Below are positions 52,140-61,366 of a DNA stretch of 64,000 nucleotides, in pieces. Where the stretch lies: NCBI GenBank assembly GCA_000403475.2, contig KE159796.1, positions 591,736 through 655,735 on the forward strand. Direction: 5' to 3'. Position 1 is the stretch's first letter. Every line of letters begins with the position of its first letter. The position numbers were made by a program, and so were the translations under genes. This DNA comes from Lachnospiraceae bacterium MD308. GTDB lineage: Bacteria > Bacillota > Clostridia > Lachnospirales > Lachnospiraceae. Under the pieces are notes generated by a model. It worked only from the letters and a program-made list of their open reading frames with translations. It did not search any database and was not told the DNA's origin.

Positions 52140-54275
52140 ATGAAGAAAATTACACAAAAGATTGTTGCAGGGCTTTTATCATTGGCAATGATATTAGGCG
52201 GCTTTTGGGGAACGGGATTTGAGACCGGGGCTACAGAAGTAAGCGAATATCCGACTACACTGAAAGTGAGAGTAGAAGATGAGAAAGGAAATCCGGTATC
52301 CGGAGTACAGCTTTGTTTGGCATATGAAAATAAAAATTATCCGAATCAAAATATGAAATTGGATTTTTCAGAAGTAACAAAAGAAGGGAGTGGGGAAGCA
52401 ACATATTCCTGCGAGGAATTGACAGATTTTGAGACAGAGGTTCCATATTATATGCTGCAATCAGAGAAAGATGAATCAGGAGTTAGCAAATATGAATTCA
52501 ATGAATCGATACGATTTACTTTGGGTTATGATTGGAATGAAGAGTTCGTATATATTGATACAATAAAGATTGGAGAAGGAGAAGAGAAAACATATACCGG
52601 AGAAACGGTCACTCTTACAGTAAAAGGAAATGAAGAACCGGATATACCTGTTATAACCAGACCGACTGCTCTAAAAGTGAAAGTTCGGGATGGAAATAAT
52701 GAACCGGTGAAGGATATACAGCTTTATCTGAAATCAACAAAATACGGAACGGCTGCAGACAGGGCACTGATGGCAGTGGATGCAGAGGGAAAGGTTGAGT
52801 ATCAATGTGACAGCACAGAGAAAGTCGACGACATATATGTGCTTTGGCCGGCTGCAGACAGTAAGTATACGTGCGAGACGCCAATAAATATTACTTTTGG
52901 TGATGACGGAGGAAAGACATATATTGCAACAGCAGGTGGAGCAGAGTATGAGGGGGGAGAGATTACTCTTACAGTAAAAGGAACAGAAGAGCCTAACCCG
53001 CCGGTAAAAGAGTATCAAACAGAATTAAAGGTGAAGGTACAAAAGACGGATAAAACGGGAGTCCCTGGAGTGGCACTTCGCCTGAATACAGATACTTACT
53101 ATGGAAAGCATGAGATAGGCTTCAAAGATTTGACCGGAGAAAATGGTGAGGTTAGTCTGTCATGTGAGGAATTAGATGATTTGGATGCGACGGCTCCTGC
53201 TTATATGTTGGAATCCGCAGACGGATCGTACGAATTCGAGGAAGCGGTGAAAGTTACTTTTGGATATGATGAAGATGAACTAGTTGCGTACGTAAAAACA
53301 GTGGAAGTGGATGGAGTGCCATATACAGGCGATATGATTACTCTTACAGTAAAGGGAAGCGGAGTTCCAGATACACCGTCATCAGACAGGCCGACAGCGC
53401 TGAAAGTGAAGGTCAGGGATGAAAAGGGAGCAGTATCCGGAGTGCAGCTTTATCTAAAATCATCTGTGCAGGGAAAAGATAAAGCATTTAAAGATGTTAC
53501 GGGAGCAGATGGATTGGCAGAGTATCAATGTGATAACACTGAATCAACAGATGGGGTGTTTGAACTTCTGCCAGCGGAAAACAGTGGATATCAATGTGCT
53601 ACTGTGGTAAAGGTGGCTTTTAAAAGCAACGATAATAGAACGTATATAGAGACTGTTGGGGATGCTGCATACAAAGGCGAGGAAATCCTGCTCCAATTGA
53701 AGAAAAAGGATGCCGGACAGTCAGTCATAATTCCGGAATCTAAGGTTACAAAGGTTGCAAAGATTGAAATCATCGGAGCTTCTAAGAAGATTGCGGCCGG
53801 CAGAAAGATTCAGCTTGCTGCATCGGTACTGCCATCAAATGCATCGAATAAAACTGTTAAGTGGACATCCTCCAACAAGAAGTACGCGGCTGTAGATTCT
53901 AAAGGAAAGGTATCTGCTAAGAAAGCAGGCGCAGGCAAATCCGTTACGATTACAGCGACAGCGACAGACGGCAGCGGCGTAAAGGCTGTATACAAGATAA
54001 AGATTCAGAAAGATGCTGTTAAGAGTATAACGCTGAAAGCGAAGAAGGCGATGAAAGCCGGAAAATCATTAAAGATAAAGGCAACGGTAAAGACAACAGG
54101 CAAGAAGGCAAATAAGACCCTCAAGTGGACAAGCTCCAATACTAAGTATGCAACTGTATCTTCGAAAGGAGTTGTAAAAGCGAAAAAGGCAGGAAAGGGA
54201 CGCAAAGTCAAGATTACAGCCAGCGCGACTGACGGAAGCGGAAAGAAAAGGACAGTTATGATCAAAATTAAGTAA
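52140..54275 (+). CDS. Secreted modular surface protein 5 (four beta modules, two Big_2-like domains)
   Basis: 711 aa from ATG 52140 after GGAAAGGAAG, 34 bases behind protein 4, so probably in the same operon. Signal peptide KKITQKIVAGLLSLAMILGG. Four copies of one beta module of 100-125 residues follow; each starts like TALKVKVRDGNNEPVKDIQL and ends ITLTVKG, suggesting a prealbumin/CNA-B-like fold. Two Big_2-like domains close it, and their DNA is nearly identical to the end of protein 2. No sortase motif is seen. Confidence 0.78.
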   Translation: MKKITQKIVAGLLSLAMILGGFWGTGFETGATEVSEYPTTLKVRVEDEKGNPVSGVQLCLAYENKNYPNQNMKLDFSEVTKEGSGEATYSCEELTDFETEVPYYMLQSEKDESGVSKYEFNESIRFTLGYDWNEEFVYIDTIKIGEGEEKTYTGETVTLTVKGNEEPDIPVITRPTALKVKVRDGNNEPVKDIQLYLKSTKYGTAADRALMAVDAEGKVEYQCDSTEKVDDIYVLWPAADSKYTCETPINITFGDDGGKTYIATAGGAEYEGGEITLTVKGTEEPNPPVKEYQTELKVKVQKTDKTGVPGVALRLNTDTYYGKHEIGFKDLTGENGEVSLSCEELDDLDATAPAYMLESADGSYEFEEAVKVTFGYDEDELVAYVKTVEVDGVPYTGDMITLTVKGSGVPDTPSSDRPTALKVKVRDEKGAVSGVQLYLKSSVQGKDKAFKDVTGADGLAEYQCDNTESTDGVFELLPAENSGYQCATVVKVAFKSNDNRTYIETVGDAAYKGEEILLQLKKKDAGQSVIIPESKVTKVAKIEIIGASKKIAAGRKIQLAASVLPSNASNKTVKWTSSNKKYAAVDSKGKVSAKKAGAGKSVTITATATDGSGVKAVYKIKIQKDAVKSITLKAKKAMKAGKSLKIKATVKTTGKKANKTLKWTSSNTKYATVSSKGVVKAKKAGKGRKVKITASATDGSGKKRTVMIKIK

Positions 54276-54310
54276 GTTTCACACAGAAAGAAAAACTTAA
54301 AACACGAGGC

Positions 54311-54339
54311 TTTACACCTAAACAATCACTTGGTATAAT
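54311..54339 (+). promoter_or_regulatory. Promoter of the 47-codon gene
   Basis: TTTACA (54311-54316), 17 bases, TATAAT (54334-54339). The -35 box lies within the left 13-bp repeat. Confidence 0.65.
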
Positions 54340-54388
54340 AATGATATCAAATTAGACAAATAGCACTTATCAAAAAGGCGGTGATTAT

Positions 54389-54532
54389 ATGGGCATGAGC
54401 GATCCGCAATTTGAAGTTTACAATGCATTAATAACTTTTGTTGATGAATTAATTGACAGGGAGACAGACGAAAGCGAAAAAGAAAAGCTTAAAATACGCA
54501 AAAAAACATACTTGCAAACAATAAAGAAGTAA
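54389..54532 (+). CDS. Small charged protein of unknown function
   Basis: 47 aa, with AAGGCGGTGA before ATG, its own promoter and its own terminator. The sequence starts MGMSDPQFEVYNALITFVDE and ends in a highly charged helix (ETDESEKEKLKIRKK). No signal peptide or membrane segment. I do not recognise the family. Confidence 0.6.
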   Translation: MGMSDPQFEVYNALITFVDELIDRETDESEKEKLKIRKKTYLQTIKK

Positions 54533-54552
54533 ATTAAACAAATAATATCAAG

Positions 54553-54595
54553 GGTGTAAAGTCTCATGTTCTCAAAGGCTTTACACCTTTTAATT
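54553..54595 (+). terminator. Terminator of the 47-codon gene
   Basis: GGTGTAAAG pairs with CTTTACACC (9 bp), followed by TTTTAATTT. Confidence 0.75.
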
Positions 54596-54691
54596 TATAT
54601 CGCATGTCTTGCATGCTTGCTGTATCAGACTTTGAATTTGAAAAAGAGATACCGCCGGCGTAAAATTCTACAAAATATAGTGAATAAGCGG

Positions 54692-54719
54692 TTGACAAAC
54701 CACATTTACATGATATAAT
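54692..54719 (+). promoter_or_regulatory. Promoter of yceD-rpmF
   Basis: Consensus TTGACA (54692-54697), 16 bases, consensus TATAAT (54714-54719), 27 bases before the yceD start. Confidence 0.85.
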
Positions 54720-54746
54720 TATCTAGGTGTGAATAGGGGTGATCGT

Positions 54747-55280
54747 ATGATATTAGACCTATCCGGTGTCTTATCTGAACAGCATACGCCTGTCGATGAT
54801 ACAGTTTCCTGTTCTATGGAGCAGTTCACGGTGGGAGACGGAGTTTATCCGGTTCTCTCGAAAAGTGATGTCCACATTACGGTAGAGTACGTGAAGGATG
54901 GGAAGCTCAAAGTGAATGGGACATGTGAGCTTGTGCTTGAGATTCCCTGCGATCGGTGTTTAAAGGCGGTTCCGGTGAAATTTGACCTTGATTTTGAGAG
55001 AGAGGTTGTCGGTCGGACTTCTGAAGCAGATTCGGATAAGGCAGATGAATTAGATGAGAACAATTATATTGACGGATATCATCTTGACGTAGACGGATTA
55101 CTCTATAATGAGATATTAGTAGGATGGCCGATGAAAGTTCTATGTAGCGAATCCTGTAAGGGGATTTGCAATGTATGTGGTCAGAACCTAAATGAGGGTG
55201 CCTGTAGCTGCGAAGATACGAGGTTAGACCCCAGAATGTCAGTTATCCGCGATGTATTTAAGAATTTTAAGGAGGTGTAA
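54747..55280 (+). CDS. yceD: YceD (DUF177) family protein
   Basis: 177 aa from ATG 54747; GGGGTG lies seven bases before, and an in-frame GTG six codons upstream is less likely. YceD proteins precede rpmF in most bacteria and are linked to 23S rRNA or ribosome assembly. The conserved CDRCL motif and the C-terminal CxxxCxGxCxxCGxxL-like segment (CSESCKGICNVCGQNLNEG) are present. Confidence 0.92.
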   Translation: MILDLSGVLSEQHTPVDDTVSCSMEQFTVGDGVYPVLSKSDVHITVEYVKDGKLKVNGTCELVLEIPCDRCLKAVPVKFDLDFEREVVGRTSEADSDKADELDENNYIDGYHLDVDGLLYNEILVGWPMKVLCSESCKGICNVCGQNLNEGACSCEDTRLDPRMSVIRDVFKNFKEV

Positions 55281-55283
55281 CCT

Positions 55284-55463
55284 ATGTCAATTTGTCCAAA
55301 GAACAAATCTTCCAAAGCCAGAAGAGATAAAAGAAGAGCAAACTGGAAGATGAGCGCTCCGAATCTTGTAAAGTGCAGCAAGTGCGGCGAATTAATGATG
55401 CCTCACAGAGTATGCAAGGCTTGCGGCAGCTACAACAAAAAAGAAATTATTCCGCAGGATTAA
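55284..55463 (+). CDS. rpmF: 50S ribosomal protein L32
   Basis: 59 aa starting three bases after yceD with GGAGG. It begins MSICPKNKSSKARRDKRRAN, and the zinc ribbon cysteines are in CSKCGE and CKACGSY. Belongs to the large ribosomal subunit. Confidence 0.96.
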   Translation: MSICPKNKSSKARRDKRRANWKMSAPNLVKCSKCGELMMPHRVCKACGSYNKKEIIPQD

Positions 55464-55486
55464 TTTTGAAAACACAGACTGACAGA

Positions 55487-55516
55487 AGAACCCCCGATAA
55501 GAGAGGGGTTCTTTAT
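55487..55516 (+). terminator. Terminator of yceD-rpmF
   Basis: AGAACCCC and GGGGTTCT enclose ten bases, followed by TTATTTT. The IS66-type element inserted within this T-rich tail, so TTTATTTT is duplicated on its far side. Confidence 0.85.
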
Positions 55517-55519
55517 TTT

Positions 55520-57332
55520 GTAACAGTTCAGCCTACCAACGTCAAAAAGGAGAATTTTAAAAAGTTTTCATCAATGGTTATCCACAAAAAAAGAAGGAGA
55601 TTTTTTCAATTGCTAGGATTTCCAAATTTTTGTGGATAATTTTACGTCTAATACCCTTTAAACATACTTTTTTGAGACACATAAAAAAAGTTATCCACTT
55701 TTATGCATTATTACAGAAATTTTTTACACCGTCATTTTGACGAATTGATTTTGGGAAGAATTTTTCTTTTCTTTCTATTTCTGATAAACTATGTTTATCA
55801 GAAATGTGTGGAAGGAGATGTCCTATGGGAAGAAACAGTGATTATAATAACGGAATGTATCAACAGCTTATGGAAATCATGGGACGTCTGGATTCTGTTG
55901 AAAAAGAACACAAGCAGGAAGTAAAAGAATTAAAAGTGGAAATAGCTGATCTGAAAAAAGAAAATAAAATCCTACGTGAAAAAAACCAGTTACTAACAGA
56001 AGACAATGCACGTCTAAAAAGCATTATCAATAACGACAGTTCGAATACTTCGCGCCCACCATCAACGGACCAGAAGGGCGTAAAACCTGCCAATACCTAC
56101 AATGGGAGAAAGAAAACAGAGCGTAAACCAGGAGGGCAAAAGGGGCATGCCGGAACTACGCTTACTAAAGCCAAAATAGAAGAAAAGATTGCATCTGGAA
56201 AATGCCGGCATGAGATTCAGACAGTTGGCAATGCCTCCGGCAGAAAGTATGTTACAAAGTATGTTGTTGATTTAAAAACAGAAGCCGTTATCACAGAAAT
56301 CCGTATCTACGCAGATGAAAGAGGAAAAATCCATATTCCTCCGGAATATCGCAGTGATGTTATTTATGGTGCCAATGTAAAAGCATTGGCAGTGTCCCTT
56401 TACAGTGAAGGAGTCATGTCCAACGACCGGATTGCCTTCTTTTTGAATGCTGCAAGTAATGGAGAGCTGGAATTATCAGAAGGAAGTGTCTACAGCTTCT
56501 GCAGGAATTTTGCGCAATCTTCGGAAAAGAGCATCTCAAATTTGAAAAACGAACTGTTGAATCAGAGTATTGTGGCAACCGATGCCACAACAATAACTGT
56601 CAATGGGAAGCAGAATTATATACGTAATTTTAGCAGAAAAAACACCGTGGTATATCAGGCCATGAAAAGTAAATCCATAGATGCGTTGGAGAAATTAGAC
56701 TTTTTGTGCCAGTATAGCGGCACACTCCTGCATGATCATGAAACAGCATTGTATCATTTCGGAACGGAACATGCAGAATGCAATGTACACATTATTCGTT
56801 ACCTGAGAAAAAATACAGAAGAAAGCGGAAATGCATGGTCAAAGGAAATGATAGCGTTATTGTGCGAAATGAACAAGCTGCGAAAAGGATTTATGGAACA
56901 GGGTGTCGCTGCATTGCCAGATGAAACGATAACGGAATATGAGAAAAAATATTTTTCACTGCTGCAAAAAGGGAGGGAAGAGAACAAAAAAACTACACAC
57001 AGGTACGCAAAGCAGGAAGAACAGGCACTGTTAAACAGACTGGAAAAGTACAGTCATAATCATCTTTTATTTCTGCATGATTTTTCCGTTCCTTTTGATG
57101 ACAATATTTCGGAAAGAGACCTGCGAAAAGCAAAAAACAGGCAAAAAATGGCAGGTGGATTTCGAAAAGAAAGTGGTCACGAGATGTACTGCTCTATTAT
57201 GAGCATAATAGAGACCTTGAAAAAAAGGGAAATGGATTTGATCGAAAATATAAAGAAGATATTTATGGGCACACCGGCTATATTTTAGCCGGTGCTAAAC
57301 CTGTAGAAATAATTAATAGGCTGAACTGTTAC
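55520..57332 (+). mobile_element. Complete IS66-type (ISBst12-like) insertion sequence
   Basis: 1813 bp. The ends GTAACAGTTCAGCCTA and TAGGCTGAACTGTTAC are perfect 16-bp inverted repeats. The 8-base TTTATTTT is duplicated exactly at 55512-55519 and 57333-57340, as expected for IS66. It carries one transposase gene and no tnpA/tnpB, like the ISBst12 subgroup. About 300 non-coding bases precede the gene. Confidence 0.93.
55825..57288 (+). CDS. IS66 family transposase
   Basis: 487 aa from ATG 55825 with GGAAGGAGAT before it. An N-terminal coiled coil (about residues 15-70) is followed by the SSNTSRPPSTD linker and the zinc/HTH region. The DDE core has Asp in VATDATTITVNGK, Asp in LLHDHETALYHF and Glu in DNISERDLRKAKNRQK. 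Intact and probably active. Confidence 0.95.
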   Translation: MGRNSDYNNGMYQQLMEIMGRLDSVEKEHKQEVKELKVEIADLKKENKILREKNQLLTEDNARLKSIINNDSSNTSRPPSTDQKGVKPANTYNGRKKTERKPGGQKGHAGTTLTKAKIEEKIASGKCRHEIQTVGNASGRKYVTKYVVDLKTEAVITEIRIYADERGKIHIPPEYRSDVIYGANVKALAVSLYSEGVMSNDRIAFFLNAASNGELELSEGSVYSFCRNFAQSSEKSISNLKNELLNQSIVATDATTITVNGKQNYIRNFSRKNTVVYQAMKSKSIDALEKLDFLCQYSGTLLHDHETALYHFGTEHAECNVHIIRYLRKNTEESGNAWSKEMIALLCEMNKLRKGFMEQGVAALPDETITEYEKKYFSLLQKGREENKKTTHRYAKQEEQALLNRLEKYSHNHLLFLHDFSVPFDDNISERDLRKAKNRQKMAGGFRKESGHEMYCSIMSIIETLKKREMDLIENIKKIFMGTPAIF

Positions 57333-57361
57333 TTTATTTTATATATTTAACGGAAAAGGGA

Positions 57362-57390
57362 TTGAAAAAAAGACATTTTTCGATTATAAT
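57362..57390 (+). promoter_or_regulatory. Promoter of the chemoreceptor gene
   Basis: TTGAAA (57362-57367), 17 bases, TATAAT (57385-57390). It lies 22 bases beyond the target duplication of the IS element, so it belongs to the chromosome. Confidence 0.75.
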
Positions 57391-57488
57391 AAAAAATGAT
57401 TGAAAAGCCTGAAGGGGAACGCGGGAAGCGGATAGTTTTATTTTTGTTTCAGGCAGTTCCCGAAAAAATAAAGAGAGAGGGGTAAATC

Positions 57489-59156
57489 ATGGGAAAGTCA
57501 ATTAAAAGATCTGTATGGATAAGGGTGATTGTTATTCTTGCCGTAGTGATTATCAGTGCAGTTTTCACTGTTAACGGCGTGAGGAAGATCAGGGTAGCCA
57601 GTCGCGAGGCGGAGAAAGCAACGGAGATTCATACATTAGCGCTCGCAGGAGAGAAAGCACATTTCAGCTGGATTGAGAATCTGAGCTCTGCGATCAATCT
57701 TGATACGGAGTTTACAGGAAGTACGGACTATACGGCCTGTGATCTTGGTAAGTGGCTTTACGGAGACCGGTCTGGTATTGAGGATCAAAAGGTGATTGCT
57801 CTTATGGATGAGATGATACCGCTTCACGAAGCAATTCATAATTCAGCCGTAGAGATTCTTGAATTGAATGAGACGGATCATAAAAAAGCCCAGGAGATGT
57901 ATATGAATGAGACGAAAGTTAACGTCAGCAGTCTCGTTGGGGTGTTAGATGAAATGATTGAACTCAGCAAAGCGGATTCAGAGACGCATCAGACAACACT
58001 TCAGCGTGCGATTACAGCTACAACCGCTGTTACAGTTGTTTCATTTATTATCAACATCATTGCATGTCTGTCACTGGTTACTTATGTGATGTCAAAGATT
58101 GTGCGTCCGATTCAGGTTATTACGGCTAACAGCCAGCTTCTCAGCCAGGGCAAGCTTGACTTTGAGATTGATGTGCCGAATAAAGACGAGATTGGCATAC
58201 TTGCAGGAAGTCTCAATCAGGCGGCGAAGACGCTTTCGATGTACATATCGGATATCTCTGCGAACCTACATGCCATTGCTGAAGGCGACTTGACGATGGA
58301 AGCGGCGGATTTTGAGTATGTCGGTGATTTCGCTGAGATTCGTACTTCGACGGATGTAATCCTCAAACAGCTTAATGAAACGATGGCTCAGATTCAGACG
58401 GTAGCTGTGCAGGTGGGCAACGGTGCTGATCAGGTATCCAGCGGTGCACAGGCATTGGCACAGGGTGCAACCGAGCAGGCGAATGAGATCGATAACCTGG
58501 TAAATACAGTGAATCTTGTTTCCGAACAGATCAATGACAACGCACAGAGCGCGAATGATACCAGCACACAGGTTAGTGAAGTGGGCGAGCAGATTGAGCA
58601 TTGCAACCAGCAGATGCAGGAGATGTCACATGCAATGGATAACATCAGCAGTTGCTCCAATGAGATCGGCCATATTATTAAGACTATTGAAGATATCGCT
58701 TTCCAGACCAATATCTTAGCGCTGAATGCGGCGGTTGAGGCTGCACGTGCGGGTACGGCAGGAAAAGGCTTTGCAGTTGTTGCAGATGAAGTGCGTAACC
58801 TTGCGGCGAAGAGCGGAGAGGCAGCGAAGAGCACATCTAAGCTGATTGAGGAGACTCTTCGTGCAGTTGATAACGGTGTACAGCTTACAGAGTCTACACA
58901 GCAGGCGCTCAGCGGAGTTGTAGTAGGCGCTCATGAGGTTGTGGCGCAGGTAACAGAGATTTCCAGGGCATCTGTAAAACAGGCAGATTCTATTGGCGGA
59001 ATCAGCGAGGGTATTTCTCAGATATCCAGCGTTGTTCAGACGAACTCTGCAAGTTCCGAGGAAAGTGCGGCTGCAAGCGAGGAGCTTTCCAGCCAGTCAC
59101 AGGTGCTGCGTGACTTGTTAAGCAAGTTTAAGCTTAAAACTACAGGTATGTATTAA
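57489..59156 (+). CDS. Methyl-accepting chemotaxis protein with extracellular CZB-like domain
   Basis: 555 aa. Helix 1 ([19 protein letters not shown]) and helix 2 ([22 protein letters not shown], about residues 180-205) enclose an outer domain. That domain holds HFSWIENL, then [14 protein letters not shown] and [11 protein letters not shown], the His/Cys pattern of the zinc-binding CZB domain. HAMP follows, then the signalling hairpin with [31 protein letters not shown]-type tip (around residue 400). CZB is usually cytosolic and terminal; here it is the sensor. It probably signals to CheA in response to zinc or oxidants. Confidence 0.9.
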   Translation: MGKSIKRSVWIRVIVILAVVIISAVFTVNGVRKIRVASREAEKATEIHTLALAGEKAHFSWIENLSSAINLDTEFTGSTDYTACDLGKWLYGDRSGIEDQKVIALMDEMIPLHEAIHNSAVEILELNETDHKKAQEMYMNETKVNVSSLVGVLDEMIELSKADSETHQTTLQRAITATTAVTVVSFIINIIACLSLVTYVMSKIVRPIQVITANSQLLSQGKLDFEIDVPNKDEIGILAGSLNQAAKTLSMYISDISANLHAIAEGDLTMEAADFEYVGDFAEIRTSTDVILKQLNETMAQIQTVAVQVGNGADQVSSGAQALAQGATEQANEIDNLVNTVNLVSEQINDNAQSANDTSTQVSEVGEQIEHCNQQMQEMSHAMDNISSCSNEIGHIIKTIEDIAFQTNILALNAAVEAARAGTAGKGFAVVADEVRNLAAKSGEAAKSTSKLIEETLRAVDNGVQLTESTQQALSGVVVGAHEVVAQVTEISRASVKQADSIGGISEGISQISSVVQTNSASSEESAAASEELSSQSQVLRDLLSKFKLKTTGMY

Positions 59157-59176
59157 TATGAAATAATTTAAGCTTA

Positions 59177-59213
59177 GGGCTTGTGTTCTTCTTAGAGAAC
59201 ACGGGCCTTTTTC
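59177..59213 (+). terminator. Terminator of the chemoreceptor gene
   Basis: GGCTTGTGTTCT pairs with AGAACACGGGCC, followed by T5. Confidence 0.85.
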
Positions 59214-59235
59214 ATTATAATTTTTACAATAAATA

Positions 59236-59282
59236 TTGATTTTTGCAGTAAGGTCTAGTAGAATGAACCTAGCAATGCTAGG
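59236..59282 (+). promoter_or_regulatory. Promoter and palindrome before plsX
   Basis: TTGATT (59236-59241), 17 bases, TAGAAT (59259-59264). Just downstream is the perfect palindrome CCTAGCAATGCTAGG (59268-59282), close to the expected transcription start and next to the ribosome site, so it may be an operator of fatty acid genes. It does not match the Bacillus FapR consensus that I know. Confidence 0.55.
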
Positions 59283-59292
59283 AGGGAAAAAG

Positions 59293-60303
59293 ATGACAGA
59301 GATAACGAACATAGCGCTGGATGCTATGGGAGGTGACAATGCTCCGGCAGAGATTGTAAAAGGTGCGGTAGAGGCTGTAGAGAGAGAGCCGGCAATGAAA
59401 GTATTTCTCGTCGGGCTACAGGAAGCAATCGAGAAAGAGCTGATTAAGTATCAGTACAACAAGTCACAGATAGAGATTGTGCATGCACCTGAAGTTATAG
59501 CGACTGCAGAGCCACCTGTGAATGCAATCAGGAAGAAGAAGGATTCTTCTATGGTTGTAGGTATGAAGATGGTGAAGGAAGCGAAGGCAGACGCCTTTGT
59601 GTCAGCGGGAAGCTCTGGAGCGATTTTAGTAGGCGGCCAGGTGATTGTTGGCAGAATTAAGGGAGTAGAACGCCCGCCTCTTGCACCGTTGATTCCTACA
59701 GAAAAAGGGGTCACGCTTCTCATTGACTGTGGGGCGAATGTAGATGCCAGAGCGTCTCATCTTGTCCAGTTTGCCAAGATGGGCTCGATTTATATGGAGA
59801 ATGTACTTGGCATTAAGAATCCGAAAGTCGGGATTGTGAATATCGGGGCTGAGGAAGATAAGGGCAATGCACTGGTAAAAGAGACATTCCCGCTCCTTAA
59901 GGCGGAGAAAGACATTAACTTTATCGGCAGTGTGGAGGCGAGGGAGATTCCTCATGGACAGGCAGATGTTGTAGTCTGCGAGGCGTTTGCGGGGAACATT
60001 ATACTAAAGCTCTATGAAGGTGTAGGGGCTGTGTTAGTCAGCAAGATTAAGGAAGGTATGATGAGCACTCTCAGGAGCAAGATTGGCGCATTGCTTGCGA
60101 AACCCGCATTGAAGCAGACATTGAAGCAGTTTGATGCCAGTGAATATGGAGGAGCACCACTTCTCGGTCTTAATGGCCTTGTAGTAAAGACGCATGGGAG
60201 TTCTAAGTCTAAAGAAGTATGTAATACCCTTTTGCAGTGCGTAACTTTTAAGCAGCAAAAAATCAATGAGAAAATTAAAGAAAGTATTCAGACGGAGGCA
60301 TAA
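59293..60303 (+). CDS. plsX: Phosphate acyltransferase PlsX
   Basis: 336 aa from ATG 59293 after GGAGGG. IALDAMGGDNAPAEIVKGAV is the family N-terminus; SAGSSGAILVGG and EAFAGNIILK follow. It forms acyl phosphate from acyl-ACP for phospholipid synthesis. acpP follows 33 bases later, the usual order. Confidence 0.96.
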   Translation: MTEITNIALDAMGGDNAPAEIVKGAVEAVEREPAMKVFLVGLQEAIEKELIKYQYNKSQIEIVHAPEVIATAEPPVNAIRKKKDSSMVVGMKMVKEAKADAFVSAGSSGAILVGGQVIVGRIKGVERPPLAPLIPTEKGVTLLIDCGANVDARASHLVQFAKMGSIYMENVLGIKNPKVGIVNIGAEEDKGNALVKETFPLLKAEKDINFIGSVEAREIPHGQADVVVCEAFAGNIILKLYEGVGAVLVSKIKEGMMSTLRSKIGALLAKPALKQTLKQFDASEYGGAPLLGLNGLVVKTHGSSKSKEVCNTLLQCVTFKQQKINEKIKESIQTEA

Positions 60304-60336
60304 CTTCGCCTAAAATAAGGAAAAGGAGAAAGAAAA

Positions 60337-60573
60337 ATGGAATTTGAAAAATTACAGGATATTATTGCAGATGTGATGAATATTGAAGACAAGGATATTA
60401 TTACGATGGATTCTACCTTTGTGGATGATTTGGGGGCAGATTCTCTCGATATTTTTCAGATTATCATGGGTATAGAAGAGACGTTTGATATTGAGATTGA
60501 TAATGAAGAGGCGGAGAAGATTGCTACTGTAGGGGATGCTGCAGAGCAGATTCGTAATGCAACAAACGATTAG
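60337..60573 (+). CDS. acpP: Acyl carrier protein
   Basis: 78 aa. The phosphopantetheine site is [12 protein letters not shown] with its Ser near residue 36-38. It carries growing acyl chains in fatty acid synthesis and supplies PlsX. Good GGAG site. A terminator follows before rnc. Confidence 0.96.
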   Translation: MEFEKLQDIIADVMNIEDKDIITMDSTFVDDLGADSLDIFQIIMGIEETFDIEIDNEEAEKIATVGDAAEQIRNATND

Positions 60574-60588
60574 GCATGGTTTTGGTGT

Positions 60589-60611
60589 GAAAAAGCCCTG
60601 ATGGGCTTTTT
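60589..60611 (+). terminator. Terminator between acpP and rnc
   Basis: AAAAGCCC-TGAT-GGGCTTTTT, an 8-bp stem with tetraloop and T5. It separates the fatty acid genes from rnc-smc, perhaps only partly. Confidence 0.85.
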
Positions 60612-60663
60612 CCTTTTGGAAGATATTTACTTTGTTTTACCAAATATAGTAGAAAGGATCAGA

Positions 60664-61359
60664 ATGAGCAGAGAGTTAAAAGAATTAGAAGAAAAGATAG
60701 GGTATCGGTTTCACGAGTTTTCACTGTTAAAGAAGGCTATGGCTCATAGCTCTTATGCAAATGAGATGCATCTGCCAAAATATAATTGTAATGAAAGACT
60801 GGAGTTTTTAGGCGATGCGGTGCTTGAATTGATTTCAAGCGAGTTTCTTTATTTTGATGAGAGCAGAATGCGGGAGGGTGATCTTACAAAGCTGCGGGCC
60901 AGTATGGTCTGTGAACCGGCTCTGGCTTTCTGCGCCCGTCAGATTCTTTTGGGTGAATATCTTTTGCTTGGGAAAGGTGAAGAGGCTACCGGAGGACGCA
61001 GGAGAGATTCTGTTGTGGCAGATGCCTTAGAAGCACTGATCGGGGCGATCTATATTGACGGTGGTTTTGCTAGTGCAAAAGAGTTTATAATGAAGTTTGT
61101 GCTGAATGATTTGGAGAATCGGAAGCTCTTTTATGATAGCAAGACTATCTTACAGGAGACTGTCCAGGCTAATTTTAAGGGGGGAGTTCAATACCGCCTG
61201 ATTGATGAATCTGGACCGGATCACAACAAATCTTTTTCGGCAGCTGTCTATATTGAAGAGAAAAGATATGGTATTGGTGAAGGAAGGACAAAAAAGGCTG
61301 CTGAACAGGAGGCTGCATACCAGAGTATATTGATGCTCCGGGAAAAGAATATAAAGTAG
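60664..61359 (+). CDS. rnc: Ribonuclease III
   Basis: 231 aa from ATG 60664 after GAAAGGAT. The RNase III signature ERLEFLGDAVLEL and the second acidic site DALEALIGAIY are complete, followed by a C-terminal dsRNA-binding domain (DPHNKS-like GPDHNKSFSAAVYI, TKKAAEQEAA). It processes rRNA and structured mRNA. smc follows after seven bases. Confidence 0.96.
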   Translation: MSRELKELEEKIGYRFHEFSLLKKAMAHSSYANEMHLPKYNCNERLEFLGDAVLELISSEFLYFDESRMREGDLTKLRASMVCEPALAFCARQILLGEYLLLGKGEEATGGRRRDSVVADALEALIGAIYIDGGFASAKEFIMKFVLNDLENRKLFYDSKTILQETVQANFKGGVQYRLIDESGPDHNKSFSAAVYIEEKRYGIGEGRTKKAAEQEAAYQSILMLREKNIK

Positions 61360-61366
61360 GTGCAGG

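Larger units (their letters stand above)
54307..54588. repeat. Small-gene cassette bounded by 13-bp direct repeats
   Basis: AGGCTTTACACCT occurs at 54307-54319 and 54576-54588. The sequence outside (CTTAAAACACG before, TTTTAATTTATATCG after) is continuous in a related stretch at 50057-50100, which has only one copy of the repeat. The cassette between the repeats carries a promoter, a 47-codon gene and a terminator, so it looks like an inserted unit. Confidence 0.5.

Noticed and set aside
54340-54362. Fourth copy of the surface-gene promoter block before the 47-codon gene
   Set aside because: ATATCAAATTAGACAAATAG resembles the block, but no -10 follows at the right distance, and a better promoter lies just upstream.
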